This document shows, one piece after another, positions 22,345 through 33,196 of a DNA stretch of 64,000 bases. This DNA comes from Arthrinium phaeospermum (taxonomy: Eukaryota > Ascomycota > Sordariomycetes > Amphisphaeriales > Apiosporaceae), in the NCBI GenBank assembly GCA_006503535.1, contig QYRS01000002.1, forward strand, positions 2,294,001 to 2,358,000, in the 5' to 3' direction. Below the pieces are notes generated by a model that saw only the letters and a program-made list of their open reading frames with translations, did no database searches and had not been told where the DNA came from. Every line of letters starts with the position of its first letter. The stretch's first letter is position 1. A program made the position numbers and the translations under genes.

Positions 22345-25103
22345 AGAAAAGTAATACCATTCTTCTTCACCAACCTTTTTCCAACCTAGACTGCCTAATA
22401 AAATATGTACAGTACCCGGAGCAACTCAGATTGTTGAATACGTGTGCGGCGTTAAGCCGCGAAAATGAGTGACTCGAGACGCGTTCCAGAGTAGCAGAAG
22501 TTGTCCGTTCCGATCCTTTCTGTGATATGGTCCGTGGCTTTCGTCCTCGGCACTCGATGTTTAGCATGCCGGCTTTGTCGTTACCAACTCTGCTACCGAG
22601 AGCTAACAGTGACTGTGAAAGACCAGCAAGACAATAGATCTGAAGCTTTGTTGGAACAGCGTCGGTGGCGGTGGTGGCTTGTTGATTTTTGGCTGGATCT
22701 TCGTCCCAATCTACAAGCCATCAGATTCAGATGAACCTGTGTGCCACAGCTAATAAATCCTACGTGAGGAGGCGTCATTCACGACCCCGAGTTATCCCCA
22801 AAGCAGACCCCGAGACCAAGTCGGGCGTGACACTTTCACAGACACGAAAATCACTCATCAGCATGGAGCGCAAGCTGGCTTCGACGTTCGACGCCCGTGC
22901 CTGCCCTCCCATCATGCTGCTCGCTCACATGGCAGCAACTCTGCCAACAGCCATGCTAGAATCTCAGATCTCGCCAAGATGGCTATCAAACAAGAGCAAG
23001 TAAACGAGATACCATCTCGTCCCTTGGGCAATGGAAACGTAGCATTCGAACGTTTGGAGTTCCCGTGACTTATATGGCTCCTCTGAGCTCCTCTGAGGTT
23101 AGGCGGTTTTGCTTGTGCTTGCGACTCAACCGGCGGTCTCCGTGGCTGCCCGCCCCACTGGCCTGCAAGGTACAGTATCCGCTCCAGCGGGTACTGAGGC
23201 GTGCCGATCCTTTTGCTCTCAGACCCGCTGTCCCGCAATGTCCCAGTGAAACATCGCCAGGGGCTCCATCCAGAGCCTCCTGGGTTGGGTGCAATGCAAT
23301 ACCCAAAATTGAACTTGGGATGGTGGCCCAGCATCAAGTATGAGGGCTTAAGTTAAAGTATATGCTTCTATTAGCCTTTTGTCTCGAGCCTAGATGCCAG
23401 GCCGTTAGCCCGTGATACCTACCAACTGCTCAACTGCTTGGGCGGAGTGGAAGGCGGCGGAAATTCGTCTTTGCCGGCTCGTTGAACCTCGGGGTGGTGC
23501 TGTCTCGGCCAACTCCCGACTCGTGCGAGACGTCCCACCCCTTGGCGCGCGGTGGTCTAAACTTCATCCATCCCACCACCTTCGCTGGACGACAACATTG
23601 ACCATGTGTAGCACACCAACCAGACATCAAGGACCATTAGGGCACCGAAAACTCGGTCCATGGTAGCTGCAGGGAAAGCATACGCGTATTGATTTCTGTC
23701 TTGTTTAGAAAACGTATCGACAAATTGTAGAGTTTTCGCCTGATGAAATAGGATTCTCGCTAGAATTGGTGGCTACTCCGTCCCCGTCGTCAAGTCGATT
23801 CGTCTAGCCAAGTCCTAATTTCCGCTGTCATCATGCCAAACCGTCTCAATGTGGTATAGAAGCTGCAATCTTCCGTTCCTGCATTGGCGTCCCCTGCCAA
23901 GATTGCCGACCCGGGTTGTTCGGATCTGTACCGTACGATCGGACGCTGGGTATAACGTGATGCTGTTGAAGGCTAGCGGCTCTGCGGTACTTTGTTGCAG
24001 GGATAATTTTCCCGGGCCAATGGGGAATCCAAGACCGTCAAAGGCCACTTGCAATCTATGTGTGACTTGGGACTGCTGGGCAGGGGCGCTTTGAGAATGT
24101 TTTAATTACACATGTCACACGTTGTCAGATGTTTTGACATTTTCCATGCGTCGCCTTGCAGACTTTTCGTTTCCTTTCCAAGCTTGTCAATGTCTGTCTG
24201 ATGTGAAGACCAAAAAAGGGTTGAGTTTGACTGGAAACCCTGACTGGTCATATCATAGCTGTAAAGAACTCGGGAATAAATCACGTCCCAAAGGTTCTTC
24301 GTTGGCAAAAGTCGTAGTCGCCGTGTAAGGAATCTCGTGTCGGTACCGGCAGTTCGGGGTGGGTTCCCCCAGGATTGCCATTCGTCGATCCTTTTGGTGC
24401 GTGCTGCCGCCAACCGACGCTCCCCATAAATTTACCTAAGCGCCAAGCGGCAGTGGGCACGATGTCAACAGAGCATCGTACGGCAACATGCGCCTACTCT
24501 TGCCAACTTTTCCAGGCAGGACCCTCTTGCCTCTGGTTTGTTTCCCCCAAACGCCAAGCGTCCGCGAAAAGGCCCTCCTCGTACGGCAACGTGCGCCTAG
24601 AGTTGCCGTTCCTAAGCCTGACAGCCGTGCTGCGCGTGGATCGTGCTCGATATATCGCTCGCTACTCCGACGACTATTCATCTTGTCCTGTCCTTCGTGT
24701 CTTTTCCCCCCACCAAGATGCGACACATGCTGTTGCGGGTGCCCATGAGCGTTTCTGCCAATGTCACTCCAAGTCTTGGGCCTCATCTCGAGGGCTTGAG
24801 GCTCGCGGCGCGAGGACGCAACCAATGGTCGGAATCCATAGTATAGATAAAAGCAGTAATCCTGCCCTGTAGAATGTGAAGTTTTATTTGGATCATGATC
24901 ATCGTCGTCCACCCAAGAAGATAGTGACCAGACTTCTCCTTCTCCTCTCCAAACGATCTTGAGGATCGTTGCCTTTTTCTTCATTTCTATACCTTCTTTG
25001 GCCAGGTTGCCTATTCGCACGCTCTCTCTAGGCTGTGCCTTCATACTATAATCTTGCATTTTGTATTTGGCTTTTGAAGAGAAAATAAGAAAACGACGAC
25101 AAG
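22345..25103. other. 2.8-kb intergenic region
   Basis: I find no frame with domain character, no tRNA and no transposon ends. The last 200 bp before 25104 are CT- and A-rich, as expected for the promoter and leader of the Egh16-like gene. Short open stretches on both strands (for example 22912-23337, 24436-25152) have no recognisable content. Confidence 0.5.
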
Positions 25104-26486
25104 ATGCCTTCGTGCACATCCTTTGCCCTCGCTGCCCTGCTTTCGCTGGCACAGGCCCACGTCAACTTCCTGGACATCGTGGGCGACCCGGGCTCCAACC
25201 ACAGCATACAGTTCGGAAGTGAGAATCATTCCTACCTAAGTAATTACCTCAAATTAATGGGTGATATACTGACCCATGCACCAGTCGATCCCGCCCAGGC
25301 CCGCAACTGCTCGCTGATCAGCGCGTGCCAGCTGGACACGAACCTGATCCGGGACGCCGAGATCGACGCCAACCTGGTGAACCTCTGCGGCCGCAACCAG
25401 CTGATCGGCAACATCGACATTGCCCTGCACACGGAGAACGCCCTGGCCGCCGGCGCCGTGACGCAGGTCAAGCGCGGCAGCGAGATCACCATCACGATGC
25501 ACCAGGTCAACTCGGACGGCGCCGGCCCCTACGAGTGCGACATCGACGAGGGCAGCAACTCGAGTCTGATGGTCAAGAAGCTTACCATGATCAACAACGT
25601 CCCTGGCGTCAACGGCGTCTCCCAGGCCATGGTCAAGGACTTTAACATCACCGCCAAGATGCCTGATGACTTCACCTGCTACGGAGGTATGTTCTTGTGT
25701 AACCCTCTCACCAAGATTCTCGAAGACTAATATGGCACCCAACAGCCTCGCCCGGAAACATCTGCACCATCCGATGCCGCAACAACGCCGTTGCCGGGCC
25801 TTTCGGTAAGTACTCGTCACCACCCAGCAGCCACTCAGTTCCCAGTAAATACTAACCCACCTCCCTCTCCAGGAGGCTGCTTCGCCGTCCAGCAGACCGA
25901 CGTCGAGCCCACCGTCAACACGGCCAGCAGCATCCGGACCTTCAAGGACGGCGCGGGCATCCTTAAGCAGGTGCAGGGCAACCTCAAGGACCTGGCCAAC
26001 GGCAAGGCGGCCAACGTGCAGCAGGGCCTCCTCGACGCCAACAGCGCCAGCGCCCACGCCGACAAGCAGCTGCTCGCCTCCATCCAGTCCAAGATCTACC
26101 CCGAGACGGCCCAGCCCGCCCAGGCCAAGGGCGCCGGCGTCACGCAGGCTACCACGGCTCCCGCTGCGGCGCCTACGAGCGGCGGCGCGGCGGTGTCTAC
26201 TACGCCGGCTCTGGCTGCGCCGGTTGCTAGTGCTGCGCCGGGGGCTGGTCCCGGTGCTGGTAGCGGCGCGGGTGCGAGACCTGGTGCTGGTGCAGGTGGG
26301 CGACAGGGTGGTGCTGGTGGACAGCGACCCCCCTTCCCGGGCGCCGGTGCTGGACCCGGTGCTGGGGCTGGGGCTGGAGCCGGTAGCAACATTGTCTTCC
26401 CGTTCCCCACGAGAGTCCCCGGGGGCGGCAACAACAAGAGGAGCTCCTTCAACAACGGCATGAGATGGGCCCGGCGATTCATGTAG
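25104..26486 (+). CDS. Egh16-like secreted virulence-factor family protein
   Basis: Four exons: 25104-25218, 25285-25686, 25746-25805 and 25873-26486; introns are 66, 59 and 67 bp, all phase 1, giving 396 residues. An 18-residue signal peptide leaves a mature chain starting with His. The core has the family hallmarks: Met-His-Gln-Val-Asn before Gly-Ala-Gly-Pro-Tyr, Asp-Phe-Thr-Cys-Tyr-Gly-Gly, and Cys-Arg-Asn-Asn-Ala followed by Ala-Gly-Pro-Phe-Gly-Gly-Cys. These match the Egh16/MAS family (appressorium-expressed proteins of rusts, mildews and blast fungus, Pfam Egh16-like). A C-terminal Ala/Gly/Pro-rich extension of about 120 residues with Gly-Ala-Gly repeats is added, probably a wall-associating or spacer tail. 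Secreted; likely active at the host surface, by family inference. Confidence 0.88.
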
Positions 26487-27509
26487 ATCCGAGTTGAGTA
26501 CTGATCATCTTCTTCCCCCTTCGATGCCATGTAAAAAGTGGCCAGTCGGTGAAGTTTAGAACGGATGGGTCTGGGTTGGTCGGCCCCTAGTGGGTGGTTT
26601 CGGATGAAGTGTATATAGCCATGACATGAAAGGCACACGGTCCCCGGATGTTTTCTGCGTGCAGACTTCCCAGGGCGTGGCGCCGGACAAGTCTCTTTTT
26701 CCCTTTTCTTAGTTGGCGTAGCGCAGACAACTTGTATATAGAACTGTATGTCATCATCTTCTCGACAACGAGTCGTATGACTTTGGTGAAAACGCTGGGC
26801 CCGACTGGACCGTTAAATATGTAAAACCACCAGCTTGCAGATTATTACTGGGCACAATGATTACCTCGATAATGGCGTCGCCGATATTAAGACACAAGCA
26901 GACGATGTTAGCCAAGAACATGATATATTGCCGGGCTGTTACCTTATGGCTACAGTTAAGTTATCGGGCGACGTCGTGAATAACAGCAAATAAGTATATG
27001 TCCAACCAACGGTCCCTGTCGGCAATGCGGCTCCATCATGAAACAGCCAGTTAACGTTCAATAAGGTTGGACATATACGAATTGATACCCCTATTCCGAA
27101 CCGAAATTCCCCGCTTTTCCGTTTTCGTCAGGCCGCGAAACCTTAAAACTCGACGCTGCCCTCGTTGTGAACCAGACTAGCACAACTTGATATGCAGCTA
27201 GATGTACATATAAAGTGTCCATGCTATCACATACCACGAAAGAAGTTTGCTTGGCGGGGACACGAACGCCTCTTGCCTCGGCTAGTTTGGGCGGGGCCTG
27301 CGGATCTCCTCCCGCGGCCGATTGGATGCAACTCTATTTCAACCCCATTGTTTGCTTTAAAGTGAATACCACTACAGTACTACCAAATACCCCACTTCAA
27401 CTGCTGGACACTTGCAGCCGAAAGTGTACCTGGCATTGCTTAATCGGTAACTGTACTTCCACCAGAACTGATACAGTCCGTTGAATCAACCCACGCTGCT
27501 CAAGACGCC
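26487..27509. other. Intergenic with a 14-bp inverted repeat
   Basis: This contains the 3' region of the Egh16-like gene and the promoter of the HSL-type hydrolase. A CCGATTGG CCAAT-type box lies near 27320-27327. The only structure seen is the perfect inverted repeat at 26994-27078, listed separately. Confidence 0.5.
26994..27078. repeat. Perfect 14-bp inverted repeat, 57-bp spacer
   Basis: GTATATGTCCAACC at 26994-27007 is exactly repeated in inverted orientation at 27065-27078. The 85-bp unit could be a short non-autonomous element (MITE-like) or a hairpin in a transcript end. I see no obvious target-site duplication at the flanks. Confidence 0.55.
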
Positions 27510-28700
27510 ATGGCCGACTATTCAATCTATGGAGGCCCCAGCGAGGACTGGCTGGCAGTGGAAGCCGACGTCCCCGCTCTCCCCACCGGCCTGCCCGTTC
27601 TCGAGATTCAGAGACTGACGAACGAGATGCGCTCAAAGAGGGCCAACGAGGCCATGGTCGCTCTCGCCGACAAGGTCCAGATGCAGGACTTGACAATCCA
27701 GGCGCGCGACGGCTACTCACTGGAAGTCCGCACCTACCTCTCAGCCGAAGCCGCGGCGGCAGACGCCCAGCAAAAGCAGAAGCGGCCGACCTACCTCCAC
27801 TTGCACGGCGGCGGCTTCCTCCTCGGCACCATCGACTCGGAAGACGCCACCTGCTCCAACATGACGCTGGACACGGGCGTGCTGGTCCTCAACCTCAACT
27901 ACCGCCACACGCCCCAGTACACGTACCCGACCGCCTGGCACGACGTCCAGGACGTCCTGCTGTGGATCCACCAGCACATCGACGAGCTGGGCGGCGACCC
28001 GAGCCGGGTGCTCATGGGCGGCATCTCGGCCGGCGCCTGGCTCACGGCGTCGCTGGCCATGGAGATGAACCGGGGCCGCATCGAGCGGCTCGCCGGCCTG
28101 CCGCCCCTGGCGGGGCAGGTCCTCATGATCCCGCCCACCGTGCACCCGGACTGCTACGGGCCGCAGCTGCGGCGGCTGCGCGAGGGCGTCGTCTCGTCGT
28201 ACGTCGAGAACGAGTTCGCGCCGATGCTGCCCGCGGCCCGCGGTCGCATGTTCTGCGAGCTGCTGCGGGTCCCGGACCCGCGCGAGGACGACACCAACCT
28301 CAACCCGGGCAACGCGACGGTCGAGCAGGCGCGGGGGATGCCGCCGACCACGTTTGGCGTCTGCGGGCTGGATCCCTTGCGGGACGAGGGGTTGTTGTAT
28401 GCCAAGCTGTTGACTGAGGCGGAGTGAGTATTGCCTATACCTAAACTGCATCCGCCCCCTTTTTCGCAACATGGCGTTCTCCTTCAATACAATACAGATT
28501 CTTGTATGAATACTAACTCAAGCGTATCTATCAGTGCCCCCACCAACATCCACGTATTCAAAGGGCTGCCTCATGGCTTTCACTCGGTCGGCAGCAAGCT
28601 GAAAGCGACCGCTCACTGGGCTACTGTGATGCATGGCGGTATCAAATGGGCCTTGGAGCAGCCCAAGGCCAGTGGCAAGTTTGATGTGACAGTCTGGTAG
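27510..28700 (+). CDS. Alpha/beta hydrolase, hormone-sensitive-lipase (GDXG) type
   Basis: Two exons: 27510-28423 and 28535-28700, with a 111-bp intron (donor GTGAGT, TACTAAC branch site, acceptor ATCAG), giving 359 residues. The oxyanion-hole motif His-Gly-Gly-Gly is at residues 99-102 and the nucleophile elbow Gly-Ile-Ser-Ala-Gly puts Ser at 173. Asp-Pro-Leu-Arg-Asp-Glu-Gly (Asp288) and Pro-His-Gly-Phe (His318) complete the triad. The intron falls between Asp and His, so its removal is needed for activity. No signal peptide, so probably cytosolic. The family hydrolyses short-chain esters and acyl groups, often in secondary metabolism or detoxification; the substrate is unknown. Confidence 0.9.
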
Positions 28701-29496
28701 TCTTTATCAGCCCGCACTTAGATATCGGTGGAAAGTCCAACAAAGACATACTAGTCTGGTAGATTAGAACGGGTGAATATAATAGAAAGCTCTAAATTGA
28801 CCTGAGAGGCACCAAATGCTGCTTGCGTGGGCGTTTTCGCAGACCCTCGAGAAAGTTCACATTTATATAACCCGGCATTATAGTAAAGAGGTGGAAAGCT
28901 TAAAGTAAGGCGGTCACTTGATTGAAACGGATAACAAAGGGGCCTATATAGGGGGTTATTGCCGCTTTAAGTGATCTGCTTCCCCCTTGTCATGTAAGCA
29001 ATCTCTGTCATAAAAACGCGCATAGAAAGGTTTCCCACGATGCGACCGACGGCCTAGACTGAGAGTGCCTGGTGAGCAACAACGACCGGACGGTCTCGGG
29101 TCACAAGACCTGGCATGTGCTGACGTATAAAACCACCTTTTGAAGCTTGGGCATGCCCCTGGGGGTGGTGGTGCGGCCAGCCTTCAACAATACCTCGTGC
29201 CCGGTACCGACAGCAGTGGGCGAAACGCACTTTAGGCGAAATCTTACAAGATGACTCGGCCAGCAGTTGTATCACATTGTAGGATTCGGTGGGCTTGGGG
29301 CTAGATGACTATATTATGCGTGTCATCATATTCACCAGCCTTCCAATGTCCGCCACATAACATTCTGCTTGCCATTTTCAATACCTTGTTTGGGTAACAC
29401 TGAGAGATTTTATGGGGCAAGATGTTGACACTCTTTGCTTCCTCCCTATTCTGCTTCGTTTACGATACGGGTATGATCGTCATGGAAAGCCCTATA
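28701..29496. other. Intergenic between convergent hydrolase genes
   Basis: This lies between the 3' ends of the HSL-type hydrolase (plus) and the S33-type hydrolase (minus). No coding or repeat structure was recognised. Confidence 0.5.
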
Positions 29497-30502
29497 TCAA
29501 TTTCCCTCGGTCAGAAACTCACCCACCACTTTCAAAACCCTGTCGCGACGTCCCCCGTCTTCTACGTGGGAAAAGTGGCCACCTCCTGAAATCTGAGTCC
29601 AGCGAACCCGAGGAATAAGATTGAAGAATGGGGCTTGAGCGATGTCATGTGATGTGTCATATTCGCCGTTGGTAATGAAGGTCGGGGCTGTGATGTTCGA
29701 CAGGCGAGACACAACGGTCCAGTCCTTGAGAGACCCGCCTCGCAAAAGATACGTCGGCCCCATCCTGCGATAACCCGATTAGCAAGTAGACCGAGCACAC
29801 CGAGAGATTGATAGGGCATACTCACATGGTAGAGTAAACGGTGTTGTCATCTTTCATGTTCTGAAACGCTGGTAGTAAGTCCTCTGGCAGAGGCTCAGTG
29901 CGACACACGTGTGTCCTCTGGAAGTACTCGCTCCCAACCTGGAATCCGACGCAGTCCAGGTCTCTCTTCTGCAAGGCGTCGCCCATCGCACGACATAATT
30001 GAGGCGGCATCTGCTCTCTCAGCAGCTCGGTGCCGCGGGAGGCTAGCTCACTGCTTGCAAGTGCGCTGGCGAGGATCAGCTTCCGCAGACCTGGGGGCCG
30101 GCGGGAGGCAAAGGCTGCGCCAAGCATGCCGCCCCAGCTGTGGCCGAGAACATGGAAGCCGGGGTCACTTCGTAGGCCGAGATGGTCGATGAGATTGTCA
30201 AGCTCGTCCTGAAACAGCTGCTCTCGCCAAAACGCCTCGTCGCCGGCCTTGTGGCGGAGATGGGTAGAAGACGCACAGCCTATCTGGTCGTAGAAGATGA
30301 CTGGAAGCCCATACTTGGGCCATAGATCCGAAAACGTCAGGAGGTACTCGTGACCGGCGCCAGGGCCCCCATGTAGTATAACAACTGGGGTGCTACCACA
30401 CGAGAGGTCGCCAACGATTTTGTAGTACGTAAAACAAGGCTCATCAGTAATTGATGGGATTTTCAAAGGTGCCTTGCCTTCACGAATTGGAGTGTTGGCC
30501 AT
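29497..30502 (-). CDS. Proline-iminopeptidase-type alpha/beta hydrolase (S33 family)
   Basis: Two exons on the minus strand: 29826-30502 and 29497-29764, with a 61-bp intron (donor GTGAGT, TTGCTAATC branch site, acceptor CGCAG), giving 314 residues. The N-terminus fits the family when started at 30502; an in-frame upstream ATG at 30589 would add 29 residues. His-Gly-Gly-Pro-Gly (44-48) is the oxyanion region and Asp-Gln-x-Gly follows in the usual place. Gly-His-Ser-Trp-Gly-Gly carries the nucleophile Ser122, and Gly-Gly-His-Phe near the end supplies the His. Such enzymes release N-terminal residues (often Pro) from small peptides or hydrolyse amides and esters. It is divergent from the UstYa-like gene across 428 bp. 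Confidence 0.88.
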
Positions 30503-30930
30503 GATATCAATTGCAGAGGAAGAATGGGTCTTGTCTGCCTTTTGGGACCTGACAATATTTCCGACGATGTACTGATTCGAAGGTAACATGCGGAGAGGGA
30601 GGGAGGGGCTGTTGGCGTTTTAATCGTTGGGCCGACAGATGCATGCATGCTGTCGTAATCAGAGTGGAGTATTATTGGCCGTGGGTTACACAAGGTCAGC
30701 AGGCCGGTAACATGAGCATTGAGCAACCTTCCTACAGGGAAAGAGACACGCACAAGTGCGTAAGTACACATGTACCCTGGGGACACTGCACGGGGCCAAC
30801 TGGGCAACAAGTCCTATCTTACATCCCATCGGCTCCCTCCCCTCTTGTATTTTTGTCTTCTAGCTTTCACTCTCCTCGTCTATCTTTGAAGCAATTATCC
30901 CCCAACAGTGTCACCAAAAGCGACGTCTTC
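30503..30930. promoter_or_regulatory. Divergent promoter, S33 hydrolase / UstYa-like gene
   Basis: The two start codons face away from one another with 428 bp between them, so the genes may share regulation. The right side is CT-rich (about 30810-30900), typical of a fungal core promoter and leader. No specific binding site is claimed. Confidence 0.55.
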
Positions 30931-31900
30931 ATGGCCCCTGATTACTCCATCCTTCCACAAGGCGCATCGGAGGTAGAAGAAAAGGGTTTCCTACCAGCCA
31001 CCCAGCCGACATGTATATCCAAGCGATGGAGGCATGCTTTCGTTATTTTTGCAACTATTCTTGTCAGCTCACTATGCTCCAACATGTTCTTCGTCTACAA
31101 AATATACATCAGGCCATGGGGTCTCTCCTCTGAGCTGCCCACTCAGTTCGGTACGTCTCAGAAGAGTCTGATCGGGCACGACTGCGTGACTGACATGTAA
31201 TTAATGGTCCCAAGCTGGCCTGAAGCGCAACATACCAACAGAGATCGTTTCGAGCAGCAACTTCGATAGCTTGAACCGAACTGTCCAAGATGCTGCATGG
31301 GTCCATGTGGACCTAGAGCCATGGAATGGCTTTGTAGCCCTCCAAGAGGACTATGCCATATCGCAGGGGCTCCCCCACTCCCAGCGCTGGCCGTGGGACC
31401 TGTCTAAAGGGGTATATATCATGACCAGCTCGCATGAGCTTCACTGCGTAGTAAGCGCTTTTATTCTCCCCAACGCTTTCCATGTCGCTGCTTCGTGGAG
31501 CTAACAGCATCACGCGCGAAAGCACGTGCTTAGAGGGGTTGTCAACGAAGACCACGACGGCGTCCCTGAAGCTGAGCGAGCATGGCATTACCCGCATGTC
31601 ATGCACTGTCTCGATGTGTTGCGAGAGTCGGTCATGTGCAACGCCAACGACACCCCTCTATACATCGGGCGGCTGCATAAGAACATCCACGAGAAATCAC
31701 CGCGAGCCGGTACCGGGACGACCAAGATGTGTCGTGATTGGAACAAATTATTGGAGTGGTCGCGCGCTCGCAGCGCATGCTACAAGCCGGTACAATGGAC
31801 CAAGCCGGGCTTCAGTGAGATTGATCGTTATAAAACCTGCCCAGACGGCTCACGGCCATGGGAGGATTTGGAAGATCAATTGTATTCAGTCCAGCAGTAG
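30931..31900 (+). CDS. UstYa-like (DUF3328) oxidase
   Basis: Three exons: 30931-31150, 31215-31450 and 31508-31900; introns are 64 and 57 bp (donors GTACGT and GTAAGC, acceptors CAAG and ACAG), giving 282 residues. One transmembrane helix spans about residues 35-57, followed by the family lead-in Trp-Gly. The two diagnostic His-x-x-His-Cys motifs are present: His-Glu-Leu-His-Cys at 147-151 and His-Val-Met-His-Cys at 182-186. The second is followed by Leu-Asp-x-Leu-Arg and Met-Cys-Asn. UstYa/UstYb proteins catalyse oxidative macrocyclisation or modification of fungal ribosomal peptides (ustiloxin, phomopsin, asperipin type) and related metabolites. The next gene downstream, convergent and 122 bp away, encodes a small secreted peptide. 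Confidence 0.88.
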
Positions 31901-32022
31901 ATAATACTAGTGCTATATTCAATAGTAACACGCGGCATGCCACGCTCCATCTCCCCGTCCAAGGACTATTTCTGTGAAAACCGCCCGACGAAAAGCTTTT
32001 CTACAACTTAGTGCCCCTTCGT

Positions 32023-32313
32023 TCAGAAGTTGCAGGCAATGATCGCCCCCGGGGTGTCATCACCCAAGGCATCATCATCCTCGGTAGCCCGTTTGTAGTC
32101 TGCAGAAGCCGCCTTGACGGCGTTTGATGGCGGGCAAGGGGTTCTTATGGCTATGTCGTTGACGCCTTATTGTGATCGATGGTCAGGTGTTCATACTCGA
32201 ATCAGGGGGGGAAAGGAATGTTACTTACTATTATCTCTAGCGAAGACTGGCATGGCACTGACGACGGTGCTTGAAGAAGCCAAGAAGGCCACTGCGGAAG
32301 CGTAGAATCGCAT
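32023..32313 (-). CDS. 75-residue secreted peptide with Kex2 site
   Basis: Two exons on the minus strand: 32229-32313 and 32023-32165, with a 63-bp intron (donor GTAAGT, CTGAC-type branch site, acceptor ATAAG, phase 1). They give exactly 76 codons including TGA. Residues 1-20 are a convincing signal peptide (hydrophobic core Val-Ala-Phe-Leu-Ala, Val-Ser-Ala end). A middle part with one Cys and a Pro-rich patch leads to Tyr-Lys-Arg at 52-54, a Kex2-type cleavage site. A 21-residue tail follows, acidic first and then hydrophobic, ending Ile-Ala-Cys-Asn-Phe. It could be a secreted signal, an effector, or the precursor of a modified peptide handled by the adjacent UstYa-like oxidase. No family recognised. 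The model rests on splice signals and frame closure only. Confidence 0.55.
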
Positions 32314-33196
32314 GGTACTAACTATCAAGCCAGGAGGAGAGGAGAGGATGGAATCGTAAAGATTGTGAGTGAAATTAGTGATGGCTGTGCTTTGGTGAAG
32401 TGCCAATAAAGAATCTTTGCATCTTTGATAGGAATCTTCTCCAGAATAAATATAATCTTTCGACTTGTTCCAGCCTGAAAATAACCTTGACAGTCCTACG
32501 ACCACCCAGAGTTCGTTGGTTGTCATGCGATCCAGACGAGGATAAGCAGTTTCGACCTTCAGCTCCTTGAACTGCGGTTACTGGCAGGGTGCTTGATCCG
32601 TGGCCCCAAGGTTACATTGTTGGTGGGCGGAGGACCAAGATGCATGCTCATGATTTCAGCCTACGGGATATTACCGATTGTAGTAGAGATCTAGGTCGAA
32701 CCGACGTCACAAAATTGCTTATCCTTTGCTGACCGCAGTATACAAGGCTTATCATTGCTTGTATTTGAGAGGCGCATTTCAAATGGGCTGTCTTCCATTC
32801 CATTCTGTATGAACGATTGGTCGCCTGCTCATAGTTCAAATTTGATAAGACGCAGTGTAACAGTCAAGATTCTGCACACCACGTCGTTGGTTGGTTGGTT
32901 TGTACGAGCACATGATGGTTTCACCGTATTACCCCGAGTGGTAGGCACAACAAATCGAATGATCAGGACAATTAAGGGCTGCCTTGTTGCCTCAATCATG
33001 TACGGTGTCGGGCGAGATAGAAGAGCGTTGAACCCCCAGTCGCCCGCCTTTGGTACGCAACCAGTCTGATGAGCCTCAGTCACATACTTTTTCTGCCCAC
33101 GCGGCACCTGGTATCTAATGAGAGACAGTCAAACCTATTACTTTGGCTTTCTTCTGGTGTTTTCAAATCCAGAACACTGTGCTTCACGCATTTACG
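32314..33196. promoter_or_regulatory. Divergent intergenic region
   Basis: This separates the start of the small secreted peptide gene (minus) from the PTH11-like gene (plus) and must contain both promoters. No open frame with coding character, repeat or RNA gene was found. Confidence 0.45.

Noticed and set aside
20931..22373. 480-codon open frame on the minus strand opposite the acidic-repeat gene
   Set aside because: It is a by-product of the Ser/Asp/Glu codon bias of the sense gene. The sense strand has a good start context, a CT-rich leader and a modular product; the antisense product is only the mirrored low complexity.
30503..30589. Longer N-terminus for the S33 hydrolase from ATG 30589
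   Set aside because: Family members begin close to the Met at 30502; the extra 29 residues are low in family character. Kept only as an alternative.
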